Source: Lachnospiraceae bacterium (GTDB taxonomy: Bacteria; Bacillota; Clostridia; Lachnospirales; Lachnospiraceae). From it: DNA of 64,000 nucleotides. A program made the translations under genes and the position numbers. A model generated the notes under the pieces. The model worked only from the letters and a program-made list of their open reading frames with translations, had not been told where the DNA came from and did no database searches. This document shows, piece after piece, positions 25,152 through 36,357 of this stretch. The DNA lies in the NCBI GenBank assembly GCA_017455525.1, contig JAFTAP010000078.1, forward strand, positions 38,345 to 102,344. The letters are read 5' to 3'. Every line of letters starts with the position of its first letter. Within the stretch, counting starts at the first letter, position 1.

Positions 25152-25173
25152 AGCTCCCGGAAGACCGGGAGCT
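25152..25173 (-). terminator. Rho-independent terminator of murC
   Basis: AGCTCCCGG and CCGGGAGCT form a perfect 9-bp GC-rich stem with a tetraloop. In the minus direction it is followed by ATTTAATTTTAAAA. It is ~100 bases after the murC stop. Confidence 0.8.
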
Positions 25174-25276
25174 GAAAGCATGATAAAGTTGAAAAAGTCG
25201 GTAAAGTGGATAGCAACGCATTTATCGTAAAAATAACCCTTGTATCCTGTTAATAAAAAGTTGTGGAAAATGTGAA

Positions 25277-26632
25277 TTAGCTTCCTGATAGCAGTTCATC
25301 CCCGATCTTTACTACATCTCCGGCCCCCATCGTTATCAACAGATCATTGTCGGTAAGAGTTTCTTTGATAAAATTTTCTATCTCAGCAAAAGTCGGGAAA
25401 TAATAACAGTCAGTACCCTTCTCCCGCACCTTTTCGGCTATCACTTCCCCGCTCATTCCGAGTGTGTCGGTCTCCCTCGCAGGGTATATCTCTGCCGATA
25501 TAACATGGTCGGCAAGCGACAGCGCATCAGCGAATTCATCAAGCAGAGCCTTCGTCCTCGTATATGTATGCGACTGGAATACTACCCACAGCTCGTTATG
25601 AGGATATTTTAATGCCGTGCTGAGCGTCGCCTTTATTTCCGTAGGGTGGTGAGCATAGTCGTCTATTATCGTGAAGCCGTTCAGCTTACCCTTGACCTCG
25701 AAGCGCCTGTCCGTGCCCTTAAAATTCTGAAGTCCCATCCGGATACAGTCATCGTCTATCCCCAGCTCGTCAGCGGCGGCGATAGCGGAAAGAGCGTTCA
25801 GCACGTTGTGAGAGCCGCTCACGCCAAGGGTTATACTTCTTTTATTCCCGTCATGATATACATCGAAGGCCGCTCTTGCGAACTCATCATAGGTGATATT
25901 CTCCGCATGATAATCGGCGCTGTCATCGGTTCCGAAGGTGACGACCCTACATTTTAAGCCGCCCGCCACCTCGTCGAAGCCTTCTATTTCCTTATTTATA
26001 ATAAGCACGCCGTCATCCGGGATGTTCTCGCCGTATTTATGGAAGGAGCGCCTTATGTCCTCTATATCATGAAAGAAATCCAGATGATCCGGCTCTACGT
26101 TGAGTATAATGCCGACCTTCGGATAGAAGGAATGGTACGAGTTGGTGTACTCACAGGCTTCCATGACGAAGTATCTCCTGCCTCCCACACGGAAATTGCC
26201 CCCGATGTCACGCAGGTTTCCTCCTATTGATATAGTGGGGTCCATGTCTGACGCAAGTAGTATCTCAGACACCATCGCCGTCGTCGTGGTCTTGCCATGA
26301 GTGCCGGCTATGGCGACAGGCATGTCATAGCCTCTCATTATCTGCCCGAGGAAATCAGCCCTTGTCTCTACCTTAAGTCCTCTGCGTCTTGCTTCCATGA
26401 GTTCGGGATTGTCTTCGTGTATGGCGGCAGTCATCACGACCGTGTCAGTATCGTCGGGTATATTGTCCGCCTTCTGTGGGTAGCCTATCTTCGCACCGAG
26501 CTCCTCTAACCGTTTTGTAATCTCAGATTCATGCGCGTCCGAACCCGATACCACATATCCCTCGGACAGCAGAAGCTCCGCTATCCCGCTCATGCTTATC
26601 CCGCCTATTCCTATGAAATGTACTTTTTTCAT
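25277..26632 (-). CDS. murC: UDP-N-acetylmuramate--L-alanine ligase
   Basis: MurC adds L-alanine to UDP-MurNAc, the first step of the peptidoglycan stem peptide, in the cytoplasm. The 451-residue sequence shows the N-terminal UDP-binding Rossmann motif HFIGIGGISMSGIAELL, the ATP P-loop AIAGTHGKTTTTAMVSEIL, ACEYTNSYHSFYP, LNVEPDHLDFF, GSHNVLNALSAIAAA and the Mur ligase C-terminal signature IIDDYAHHPTEIKATL. Length and order are as expected. Its ATG overlaps the TGA of a short upstream frame (ATGA), suggesting translational coupling. It ends in a strong terminator. Confidence 0.97.
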   Translation of the reverse strand: MKKVHFIGIGGISMSGIAELLLSEGYVVSGSDAHESEITKRLEELGAKIGYPQKADNIPDDTDTVVMTAAIHEDNPELMEARRRGLKVETRADFLGQIMRGYDMPVAIAGTHGKTTTTAMVSEILLASDMDPTISIGGNLRDIGGNFRVGGRRYFVMEACEYTNSYHSFYPKVGIILNVEPDHLDFFHDIEDIRRSFHKYGENIPDDGVLIINKEIEGFDEVAGGLKCRVVTFGTDDSADYHAENITYDEFARAAFDVYHDGNKRSITLGVSGSHNVLNALSAIAAADELGIDDDCIRMGLQNFKGTDRRFEVKGKLNGFTIIDDYAHHPTEIKATLSTALKYPHNELWVVFQSHTYTRTKALLDEFADALSLADHVISAEIYPARETDTLGMSGEVIAEKVREKGTDCYYFPTFAEIENFIKETLTDNDLLITMGAGDVVKIGDELLSGS

Positions 26633-26795
26633 GATTCCTCACTATCAGAAAGATGTGGTTTCTGATAAAGCTTTCTCCTTATCTCTGCCATTATTGTTTT
26701 GCTTTCCTGTTCGTATTCATTCTTTTTGAATGCCCTGTCCAATCTTTCTACTATAGAGAGCTGGTCAAATAAATTATTATTAATTTACTCGGCAT
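26629..26795 (-). pseudogene. Possible small gene upstream of murC with a frameshift
   Basis: A frame ending in ATGA overlap with murC encodes LFDQLSIVERLDRAFKKNEY followed by EQESKTIMAEIRRKLYQKPH, which reads like a genuine helical protein end. It has no ATG in its own frame; a stop lies just before it. A good start does exist: ATG 26795 (MPSKL) with GGAG upstream, but it is in another frame and stops after 14 codons. One missing base in the repetitive stretch around 26770-26785 would join them into a protein of ~55 residues. This could be a real frameshift, a sequencing error or chance. I do not recognise the product. Confidence 0.3.
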
Positions 26796-26881
26796 ATATA
26801 TCTCCATTAAAATATAGTTGTGCAACTTGATTATAAAACAAATTTACGATAAAATCATCTTTGTTACTTTTACTATGAAAT

Positions 26882-26957
26882 CTTAGCGACACTAGAACCA
26901 TAGAAATCTTTGATTTCGTTATGGCTCTGCGTGCAGAGCAGGTCTTTTCGAGCTTAG
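26882..26957 (+). repeat. 76-bp direct repeat, copy 1
   Basis: It starts CTTAGCGACACTAGAACCAT and ends TCGAGCTTAG. It holds two hairpins: CCATA-G-AAATC-TTT-GATTT-CGT-TATGG and CTCTGC-GT-GCAGAG. Copy 2 starts 96 bp later with 74 of 76 bases identical. The 20-base spacer is ATTTCTTGCATGCATAGTCA. It has no coding potential. Confidence 0.9.
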
Positions 26958-26977
26958 ATTTCTTGCATGCATAGTCA

Positions 26978-27053
26978 CTTAGCGACACTAGAACCATAGA
27001 AATCTTTGATTTCGTTATGGCTCTGCGTGCAGAGCAGGTTTTCTCGAGCTTAG
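26978..27053 (+). repeat. 76-bp direct repeat, copy 2
   Basis: It is identical to copy 1 except for two T/C differences near the 3' end (GGTTTTCTCGAG versus GGTCTTTTCGAG). It ends 48 bases before the first V-ATPase gene, so it lies in that operon's upstream region. With copy 1 it occupies most of the otherwise gene-free 26796-27100 stretch. Confidence 0.9.
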
Positions 27054-27100
27054 TGATCTAGGTATTTCTAAAAATTCTTAATGTGAACGGAGGGAGAGAT

Positions 27101-27412
27101 TTGGCAATGGACACCATTGAGAAGATCCGGGAGGCGGAAAAAGCTTCGGACAGCGCAGAGAAGGATGCCGTCGTGGAAGCTGACAGGATAGTCGCCGAGG
27201 CGGAGGATAAAGCCGCTACCCTCAAGGTGAATCTCACGAAAGAAGCAAAAGAAAAAGCCGAAGCGCTGCTTGACGACGCTAAGGCAAAGAGCGACTCCAT
27301 CTTATCGGATGCGAAAGCTGAATCCGAGAACGAGGCGAAGGCGCTCCGCTCCGATATCGGGGCAAAGAAGGACGACGCAATACGCCTCATCCTTGATGAC
27401 TTGACAGCCTAG
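27101..27412 (+). CDS. V-type ATP synthase subunit G/H (peripheral stalk)
   Basis: This ~103-residue, almost wholly helical, Ala/Glu/Lys-rich protein (EKIREAEKASDSAEKDAVVEA...) matches the long coiled-coil peripheral-stalk subunit (NtpF/AhaH) that pairs with subunit E. The most likely start is TTG 27101: GGAGG lies 7 bases before it, whereas ATG 27107 is 13 bases away and the GTG at 27083 precedes the ribosome site. It opens the operon G-I-K-E-C-F-A-B-D. The stop codon is TAG and merges into an intergenic hairpin repeat. Confidence 0.82.
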   Translation: MAMDTIEKIREAEKASDSAEKDAVVEADRIVAEAEDKAATLKVNLTKEAKEKAEALLDDAKAKSDSILSDAKAESENEAKALRSDIGAKKDDAIRLILDDLTA

Positions 27413-27509
27413 GTTTTGAAATTGCATCAGCAATTTCGAAACCGTATTTCGTAGGATTCTGACACATATTTCCTTGATATGTGTCAGAACGCACAGCTTA
27501 TAGGTCATC
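27408..27509 (+). repeat. Intergenic hairpin repeat, copy D (short variant)
   Basis: It begins CTAGGTTTTGAAATTGCATC with hairpin GAAATTGC-ATCA-GCAATTTC (27418-27437) and TTCGAAACCGTATTT, nearly identical to the head of copy C at 43405. The two middle hairpins are absent. The last is a 13-bp perfect stem, 27457-27469 pairing 27477-27489, that keeps the TTCCTT loop seen in copies A and B but has a different stem sequence. It lies between V-ATPase subunits G and I, overlapping the stop codon of G. Confidence 0.75.
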
Positions 27510-27544
27510 AAAAAATAATACATAAAAAAGGAGGTTAATACAAC

Positions 27545-30033
<2,489 letters not shown>

Positions 30034-30054
30034 GCGAGACGTGGAGGATCATAA

Positions 30055-30654
30055 ATGGCAGGATTAGACAAGATACTAGGCAGTATCAAGGCTGAGTCCG
30101 ATGAAGCAGTAAAGGCCAGGATCGATGAGGCAAAGAAAAGAGCCGAGGCTATCACGAAGGAAGCCGAGGACTCCGTAAAGGGCGAATGCCATGACATCGA
30201 AGAGCGCGGAAAGAAGGGCGCAGATGATACGCTCTCCCGCGCAGAGTCCGCTGCGGCGCTCTTAAAGCGTAAGGCGATATTGTCCGAGAAGCAGGCTATA
30301 ATAGCCGAGGTCTTTGACGAGGCAGAGAAAAAGCTTATATCGCTTCCGGATGCTCAGTATGTTGATACTATCACAAAGATAGCTGTGAAGAATGCTCTGC
30401 CGGAGGAAGGCACGATCATATTCTCCGCTGCTGATAAAAAGAGGCTTCCGTCTTCATTCGAGGCCGATCTTAACAGCAAGCTTAAAGGCGGAAAGCTCAA
30501 GGTATCGTCCGATACCATAGATACCGCCGGAGGATTTATTCTCTCCTACGGGGGCATAGAGCAGAACTGCACGTTTAAGGCACTCATAGATGCCGAGCGT
30601 GAGAAGCTTACAGACAAGGTTTCAAAGGTACTTTTTGACAGGGCGGAGGCGTAA
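30055..30654 (+). CDS. V-type ATP synthase subunit E (peripheral stalk)
   Basis: The 199-residue protein has an N-terminal helical, Lys/Glu/Ala-rich half (SIKAESDEAVKARIDEAKKR...) for the coiled coil with subunit G, and a globular C-terminal half with GGFILSYGGIEQNCTFKALI, the conserved head that binds the catalytic A/B ring. GGAGG lies 7 bases upstream of the start. The stop codon abuts the ATG of subunit C, so the two are coupled. Confidence 0.93.
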   Translation: MAGLDKILGSIKAESDEAVKARIDEAKKRAEAITKEAEDSVKGECHDIEERGKKGADDTLSRAESAAALLKRKAILSEKQAIIAEVFDEAEKKLISLPDAQYVDTITKIAVKNALPEEGTIIFSAADKKRLPSSFEADLNSKLKGGKLKVSSDTIDTAGGFILSYGGIEQNCTFKALIDAEREKLTDKVSKVLFDRAEA

Positions 30655-31638
30655 ATGACCGATAATCAATACTATTATGCGGTCGCGCGTATACGTTCGA
30701 GAGAGCTGTCGCTTCTGAATCAGTCCTTTATCGACCAGCTTTTAGGCGCTAAGTCCATAGACGAAGCGATGCGCCTTCTGCAGGATAAGGGCTGGCATAT
30801 GCCGGATGAGTACGTTACCGAGTCTGACAGGGTTGAGAAGATGCTCTCTGCCGAGAAGCAGAAGACATGGGATCTCATCGGAGAGCTCGTAGACGATATG
30901 TCGGTCTTCAATGTGCTTCTCATAGAGAACGACTATCACAACCTCAAGGCTGCGGTGAAGGAAGCGCTTACAAGCGATTCTCACCCGGATATATTCGTAA
31001 ACGGCGGCACGGTAGAGCCGAGGATCATGGAGGAAGCCGTAAAGACAAGGGATTTCTCGCCCTTGCCCGACGAAATGGAGCCTGTGGCTGAAAAAGCCCT
31101 TGAAACCCTGCTTCATACCCATGACGGCCAGCTCACTGACGTAATAATAGATAAGGCGGCTCTTATTGCCATAGGCGAGGCGGCTAAGAAATCAGGCTCG
31201 CAGGTTCTGGAGCTTTACGCCGGACTTAAGGTGGCGTCGGCTGATATAAAGATAGCTATACGCGCGGTCAAGACAGGCAAAGACAAAAACTTCATCAAAG
31301 AAGCTCTTGCCCCCTGCGATACTTTGAGCACAGAGAAGCTTGCGGAGGCAGCAAGCGAGGGAATGGATGCGATCTATGATTACCTTGCGCTGACACCGTA
31401 TTCAGATGCGATACCGGAGCTGAAGAAATCTCCTTCCGCATTCGAGAGATGGTGCGACAACCTGATCATCAGAAATATCAGGAGCGAGATAACTCACCCC
31501 TGCACGATAGGACCACTTGCGGCATATATCATCGCAAGGGAGAATGAGATATCTACCGTGCGCATCGTCCTTTCAGGGCTCATAAATGATCTGCCGGAGG
31601 AATCCGTCAGGGAAAGGGCAAGGGAAATGTATGTATAA
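30655..31638 (+). CDS. V-type ATP synthase subunit C (rotor-stalk coupling, d-type)
   Basis: This 327-residue, mostly helical protein of the V-ATPase C/d family forms a funnel that caps the K ring and links it to the D-F central stalk. Family traits are the N-terminal YYYAVARIRSRELSLLNQSF, FNVLLIENDYHNLKAAVKEA and the C-terminal GPLAAYIIARENEISTVRIVLSGL with its conserved Glu-Asn-Glu. Its ATG follows the subunit E stop directly, and its 3' end overlaps the start of subunit F by 8 bases. Position and length fit the canonical order. Confidence 0.93.
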   Translation: MTDNQYYYAVARIRSRELSLLNQSFIDQLLGAKSIDEAMRLLQDKGWHMPDEYVTESDRVEKMLSAEKQKTWDLIGELVDDMSVFNVLLIENDYHNLKAAVKEALTSDSHPDIFVNGGTVEPRIMEEAVKTRDFSPLPDEMEPVAEKALETLLHTHDGQLTDVIIDKAALIAIGEAAKKSGSQVLELYAGLKVASADIKIAIRAVKTGKDKNFIKEALAPCDTLSTEKLAEAASEGMDAIYDYLALTPYSDAIPELKKSPSAFERWCDNLIIRNIRSEITHPCTIGPLAAYIIARENEISTVRIVLSGLINDLPEESVRERAREMYV

Positions 31639-31948
31639 GATAGCTATAATGGGCGAATCAGACAGCATATACGGATTTGCGACTCTGGGGCTAGACACGT
31701 TCCCCGTAGACAACGCCGAGAGTGCGCAGAAGACACTCAGGAATCTCGCCGAGAGCGATTATGCCGTGGTCTATGTCACGGAAAATACCGCTTCCGGCAT
31801 ACAGAATGAGATAGTACGGTACAGCGAACAAAAGCTTCCCGCCATAATCTTAGTTCCCGGAGTTTCGGGCAACACGGGCGATGGCGTGAGGAATGTAAGC
31901 AAGTCCGTGGAGCAGGCAGTTGGTTCGGATATCATATTTGGATCATGA
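31631..31948 (+). CDS. V-type ATP synthase subunit F (central stalk)
   Basis: The 105-residue product MYKIAIMGESDSIYGFATLG- continues with a CheY-like alpha/beta fold and ends KSVEQAVGSDIIFGS, typical of NtpG/AhaF central-stalk subunits that bind subunit D. I placed the start at ATG 31631, inside the end of subunit C, because the family begins there; a longer upstream frame from 31586 would overlap C by 50 bases. AAGGGAA lies just upstream. The stop codon is part of a hairpin that separates it from subunit A. Confidence 0.92.
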   Translation: MYKIAIMGESDSIYGFATLGLDTFPVDNAESAQKTLRNLAESDYAVVYVTENTASGIQNEIVRYSEQKLPAIILVPGVSGNTGDGVRNVSKSVEQAVGSDIIFGS

Positions 31949-32007
31949 TACCGTTAACGAATGCGAAGCATGAGTGTTACGGTATCAGATACGGACGGTT
32001 AAAACCG
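31947..32007 (+). other. Two intercistronic hairpins between V-ATPase subunits F and A
   Basis: GATACCGT (31947-31954) pairs with ACGGTATC (31979-31986) around an inner GC-GAA-GC turn. CGGTT-AA-AACCG follows at 31996-32007. Neither has a T-run. They lie upstream of the strongly expressed catalytic subunit genes and may set transcript processing or stability. Confidence 0.5.
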
Positions 32008-32049
32008 GATTTTAGTTGACATCTATTTGTAGGAGGTGAAAAGGATTAA

Positions 32050-33828
32050 ATGAGCGCAGGTGTGATCAAAAAGGTAGCCGGCCCTCTGGTCGTCGCTACG
32101 GGCATGCGCGATGCGAACATGTTCGACGTGGTGCGTGTCGGTGAAGAAAGGCTCATCGGTGAGATCATCGAGATCCACGGCGATGAAGCATCCATACAGG
32201 TTTATGAGGAGACTGCGGGCTTAGGTCCCGGCGCTCCCGTAGAGTCAACAGGCGTTCCTATGTCAGTCGAATTAGGACCCGGACTCATAAGCAGTATCTA
32301 TGACGGTATCCAGAGACCTCTGGAGAAGATACTGGAAATGACGAAGTCAAACAATCTTTCAAGAGGAGTCGAGGTTCCTTCTATTGACAGGGATAAGAAG
32401 TGGCACTTCGTGCCTTGCGCAAAGGCAGGCGATAAGGTCGTAGCGGGAGATATCCTCGGAACTGTTGAGGAAACCCAGGTCGTCACGCAAAAGATCATGG
32501 TTCCTTACGGCATGGAAGGTACCGTAGATTCCATCTCCGAGGGAGACTTCCTCGTTACCGATAAGATCGCTGTAATAAAGAAGACAGACGGTTCATCGGA
32601 GGACATAGCTTTGATGCAGAGATGGCCTGTCCGTAGGGGACGCCCTTATGCACAGAAGCTTGCTCCCGATAAGCCTTTAGTTACAGGACAGAGAGTCGTG
32701 GATACCTTCTTCCCTATAGCAAAGGGAGGTACGGCTGCAGTTCCCGGACCCTTCGGTTCAGGTAAAACGGTCGTGCAGCATCAGCTCGCAAAATGGGCAG
32801 AGGCAGACATAGTCGTATACATCGGCTGCGGTGAGCGCGGAAACGAGATGACGGACGTTCTGAACGAGTTCCCTGAGCTTAAGGATCCGAAGACAGGCAA
32901 GTCCCTCATGGAGAGGACAGTGCTTATAGCCAATACCTCGGATATGCCCGTTGCGGCCCGTGAGGCTTCTATTTACACGGGTATCACGATAGCAGAGTAC
33001 TTCAGGGATATGGGCTATTCGGTGGCACTCATGGCTGACTCCACATCAAGATGGGCAGAGGCTCTCCGTGAGATGTCAGGACGACTTGAAGAAATGCCCG
33101 GTGAGGAAGGTTATCCTGCTTACCTTGGTTCAAGGCTCGCTCAGTTCTATGAGAGGGCAGGTCTTGTAGAGACATTGGGATCAGAGCCAAGAGAAGGCGC
33201 GCTTTCTGTTATCGGAGCCGTTTCCCCTGCAGGCGGTGATATATCAGAGCCTGTCACGCAGGCTACGCTTCGTATAGTCAAGGTCTTCTGGAGCCTTGAT
33301 TCGGCGCTTGCGCAGCAGAGACACTTCCCGGCTATCAACTGGCTTACATCATACTCGCTCTACCTTGACAGCATGGGCGCATGGTTTGATGCAAGCGTAG
33401 ATGGAAATGACTGGATGGCGTTGCGCCAGGAGATGATGAGCCTTTTGCAGGATGAGTCAGAGCTTAATGAAATGGTTCAGCTCGTCGGTATGGACGCCCT
33501 GTCCGCTCCCGACAGACTTAAGATGGAGGCGGCAAGGTCTATCCGTGAGGACTTCCTGCATCAGGATGCTTTCCACGAAGTAGATACTTATACCTCACTT
33601 AAGAAGCAGCACCTTATGATGAAGCTCGTGCTTGCCTTCTACAACGGCTCAAGAGACGCTCTTTCAAAGGGCGCTTCCATAGAGAAGCTCGTTGCCATGG
33701 ATGTCCGTGAGGCTATCGGACGTTTCAAGTATACGTCAGAGGATAAGATAGACGGAGAGTTCGACAAGATAAGCGCAGAGCTTTCCAAGGAGATACAGCA
33801 GGTTATAGCGGAAAAGGAGGACTTCTAA
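32050..33828 (+). CDS. V-type ATP synthase catalytic subunit A
   Basis: The 592-residue catalytic subunit hydrolyses or makes ATP. It shows the Walker [18 protein letters not shown] (residues ~235-250), the A-subunit-specific bulge region near residues 110-185 ([16 protein letters not shown]), Walker [22 protein letters not shown], and [22 protein letters not shown]. Length and layout match NtpA/AtpA. Two Shine-Dalgarno-like runs (GGAGG and AAGGA) precede ATG 32050. Subunit B begins immediately after its stop. Confidence 0.97.
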   Translation: MSAGVIKKVAGPLVVATGMRDANMFDVVRVGEERLIGEIIEIHGDEASIQVYEETAGLGPGAPVESTGVPMSVELGPGLISSIYDGIQRPLEKILEMTKSNNLSRGVEVPSIDRDKKWHFVPCAKAGDKVVAGDILGTVEETQVVTQKIMVPYGMEGTVDSISEGDFLVTDKIAVIKKTDGSSEDIALMQRWPVRRGRPYAQKLAPDKPLVTGQRVVDTFFPIAKGGTAAVPGPFGSGKTVVQHQLAKWAEADIVVYIGCGERGNEMTDVLNEFPELKDPKTGKSLMERTVLIANTSDMPVAAREASIYTGITIAEYFRDMGYSVALMADSTSRWAEALREMSGRLEEMPGEEGYPAYLGSRLAQFYERAGLVETLGSEPREGALSVIGAVSPAGGDISEPVTQATLRIVKVFWSLDSALAQQRHFPAINWLTSYSLYLDSMGAWFDASVDGNDWMALRQEMMSLLQDESELNEMVQLVGMDALSAPDRLKMEAARSIREDFLHQDAFHEVDTYTSLKKQHLMMKLVLAFYNGSRDALSKGASIEKLVAMDVREAIGRFKYTSEDKIDGEFDKISAELSKEIQQVIAEKEDF

Positions 33829-35199
33829 ATGCCAAAGGAGTATAGAACGATACAGGAGGTAGCGGGTCCTCTGATGCTCGTCCGCGATGTCGAGAATGTC
33901 GCTTTCGATGAGCTGGGAGAGATAGAGCTCGCAAACGGCGAGAAGCGCCGCTGCAGGGTACTGGAGATAGACGGCGGTAATGCGCTCGTACAGCTTTTTG
34001 AGAATTCCACGGGACTTAACCTTGAAAGCTCAAAGGTAAGGTTCTTAGGACGCACGATGGAGCTTGGCGTATCGGAAGATATGCTCTCCCGCGTCTTTGA
34101 CGGACTCGGACGTCCCATAGATAACGGGCCTGAGATACTTCCCGATGAGAGAAGGGACGTAAACGGACTCCCGATGAACCCTGCGGCAAGGGCTTATCCG
34201 GAGGAGTTCATACAGACCGGAGTATCCGCAATAGACGGACTTAATACGTTAGTCAGGGGTCAGAAGCTTCCTATATTCTCGGCTTCAGGTCTTCCCCATG
34301 CGAAGCTTGCGGCACAGATAGCAAGGCAGGCAAAGGTTCGCGGCACCTCTGAGCAGTTCGCGGTCGTATTCGCCGCTATGGGTATCACCTTTGAGGAATC
34401 AAACGACTTCGTTGAGTCCTTCCGTGAGACAGGAGCTATCGACAGGACGGTTCTCTTCATGAACCTTGCCAATGACCCTGCCGTAGAGCGTATAGCAACG
34501 CCTCGTATGGCGCTTACGGCGGCTGAATATCTCGCTTTTGAAAAGGGCATGCATGTCCTCGTCATACTGACGGATATAACGAACTATGCGGACGCTCTTC
34601 GTGAGGTATCGGCAGCGCGTAAGGAGGTTCCCGGACGCAGAGGCTATCCCGGATATATGTACACCGACCTCGCTTCACTCTATGAAAGAGCAGGACGTCA
34701 GAAGGGTAAGAAGGGTTCGATCACGATGATCCCTATCCTTACGATGCCTGAGGACGATAAGACGCACCCTATCCCCGACCTTACGGGTTACATCACGGAG
34801 GGACAGATAATCCTCTCCCGTGACCTTTACAGACGAGGCATAGAGCCGCCGATAGACGTGCTTCCCTCACTGTCAAGACTTAAGGATAAGGGTATCGGCG
34901 AGGGCAAGACGAGAGCCGATCATGCCAATACTATGAATCAGCTCTTTGCGGCTTACGCAAGAGGCAAGGATGCTAAGGAGCTCATGATGATCCTTGGTGA
35001 GGCTGCCCTTACGGAGATAGATAAGCTCTATGCGAAGTTCGCGGACGAATTCGAGCAACAGTATATCAATCAGGGCTACCGCGCCGACAGGAGCATCGAG
35101 GAAACCCTTGATATAGGCTGGGATCTGCTCCGTATACTGCCCAGGACAGAGCTTAAGCGTATCAAGGATGAGTTCCTTGATAAGTACTACACGAAATAA
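33829..35199 (+). CDS. V-type ATP synthase regulatory subunit B
   Basis: The 456-residue B subunit, paralogous to A, lacks a true P-loop ([18 protein letters not shown] replaces it), as expected for the non-catalytic nucleotide subunit. Other landmarks are [76 protein letters not shown] and [30 protein letters not shown] (positions split here for readability). GGAGG lies ahead of the start, which adjoins the subunit A stop. Confidence 0.97.
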   Translation: MPKEYRTIQEVAGPLMLVRDVENVAFDELGEIELANGEKRRCRVLEIDGGNALVQLFENSTGLNLESSKVRFLGRTMELGVSEDMLSRVFDGLGRPIDNGPEILPDERRDVNGLPMNPAARAYPEEFIQTGVSAIDGLNTLVRGQKLPIFSASGLPHAKLAAQIARQAKVRGTSEQFAVVFAAMGITFEESNDFVESFRETGAIDRTVLFMNLANDPAVERIATPRMALTAAEYLAFEKGMHVLVILTDITNYADALREVSAARKEVPGRRGYPGYMYTDLASLYERAGRQKGKKGSITMIPILTMPEDDKTHPIPDLTGYITEGQIILSRDLYRRGIEPPIDVLPSLSRLKDKGIGEGKTRADHANTMNQLFAAYARGKDAKELMMILGEAALTEIDKLYAKFADEFEQQYINQGYRADRSIEETLDIGWDLLRILPRTELKRIKDEFLDKYYTK

Positions 35200-35210
35200 A
35201 GGAGCAGTAG

Positions 35211-35873
35211 ATGGCTAGTAAAACAGTTACAGCTACCAGAATGGAGCTGACAAGGCTTAAGAGGAAGCTAGTGACCACAAGGCGTGGTCACAAGCTCCTC
35301 AAGGATAAGCGTGATGAGCTTATGCGTCAGTTCCTTTCTATGGTACGTGAGAATATGGAGCTTCGCAAGAAGGTGGAGGCAGGACTCGCCGCAGCGAATA
35401 AGAACTTCGTGCTGGCAAAGTCCACGATGAGCGAAGAAGCCGTGAATGTCGCTTTCATGACGCCGAAGCAGGAGGTATCGCTTGAGGTGTCGGAGAAGAA
35501 TATCATGAGTGTCGATATCCCTGTCTTTGAATATAAGACAAGGACTTCGGATCCGAACGATATTTATTCCTACGGCTTCGCCTTTACCTCATCGGACCTT
35601 GACGATGCCGTGAAGAGCCTGTCCGATCTCCTGCCCGACATGCTGAAGCTTGCAGAGATTGAAAAAGCCTGCCAGCTGATGGCGGCAGAGATCGAGAAGA
35701 CAAGGCGAAGGGTCAACGCCTTAGAGCATGTGATTATCCCCGAAACTGAAGCGGGCATCAAGATGATCACGATGAAGCTTGACGAGAATGAGCGAAGCAC
35801 CCAGATAAGGCTTATGAAGGTCAAGGATATGCTGTTAGAGGATGCTCACCATTACAGCGAAAGAGAGGCATAG
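35211..35873 (+). CDS. V-type ATP synthase subunit D (central rotor shaft)
   Basis: The 220-residue protein has long N- and C-terminal helices (TRMELTRLKRKLVTTRRGHK... and ...RRVNALEHVIIPETEAGIKM), which form the coiled-coil shaft inside the A3B3 ring, as in NtpD. The TRRGHKLLKDKRDEL motif and NALEHVVIP-like motif are family signatures. AAGGAG precedes ATG 35211. The stop is TAG, followed within 8 bases by the next gene. Confidence 0.95.
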   Translation: MASKTVTATRMELTRLKRKLVTTRRGHKLLKDKRDELMRQFLSMVRENMELRKKVEAGLAAANKNFVLAKSTMSEEAVNVAFMTPKQEVSLEVSEKNIMSVDIPVFEYKTRTSDPNDIYSYGFAFTSSDLDDAVKSLSDLLPDMLKLAEIEKACQLMAAEIEKTRRRVNALEHVIIPETEAGIKMITMKLDENERSTQIRLMKVKDMLLEDAHHYSEREA

Positions 35874-35880
35874 CCTATAG

Positions 35881-36357
35881 ATGACTGATCCAGTTCTTTA
35901 CAGAAAGCGGCTGATACCCGATGAATGTGTAAGGCTTGAGGATGACGAGATAATATATATCGACAGCGATATCATCGTCACTAAATGGAGAGCCTTGCGC
36001 CCAAAGCCCAAGCTTGATCACGGGTACTCATGCTACTTTCTGAAAAAGAACTTTAAGATAAGCAAGTTCTTACTAAGCGACGACAGCTTAATCTACTGGT
36101 ACTGTGACATCATTGATTATACCTATGATAATGAAGGCGACGAATACGTCTTCCGCGATCTGCTTGCAGATGTTATAGTTTATCCCGATGGATTCGTAAA
36201 AGTCGTAGACCTCGATGAGTTCGAGGAAGCATTAGACAAGGAGCTTCTGACCTCTGCCGATGTACGCAAAGCTCTCCGCTCCTTAGATTCCCTGCTCCGT
36301 ATCATCTATGACGGACGCTTCAATGAATTACAGGATGAGATAGAAAAAAGAATTTAA
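35881..36357 (+). CDS. DUF402-family protein
   Basis: The 158-residue protein carries the DUF402/FomD-like core: YWYCDIIDYTYDNEGDEYVF, then DLLADVIVYPDGFVKVVDLDEFEEAL, with the clustered Asp/Glu that bind metal in characterised relatives. Some family members hydrolyse nucleoside di- or triphosphates. The N-terminal KRLIPDECVRLEDDEIIYID is a short extra strand region. It starts 8 bases after subunit D and is likely cotranscribed with the V-ATPase, though its Shine-Dalgarno is weak. A functional link to the ATPase is not established. Its 3' end overlaps the convergent hydrolase gene by 4 bases. Confidence 0.8.
   Translation: MTDPVLYRKRLIPDECVRLEDDEIIYIDSDIIVTKWRALRPKPKLDHGYSCYFLKKNFKISKFLLSDDSLIYWYCDIIDYTYDNEGDEYVFRDLLADVIVYPDGFVKVVDLDEFEEALDKELLTSADVRKALRSLDSLLRIIYDGRFNELQDEIEKRI

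Noticed and set aside
26785-26997. 70-codon minus-strand frame upstream of murC
   Set aside because: It runs through direct repeat copy 1 and into copy 2, and resembles no protein.
26882-27053. CRISPR-like repeat-spacer-repeat
   Set aside because: Only two 76-bp copies with a single 20-bp spacer, internal hairpins and no cas genes; does not fit a CRISPR array.
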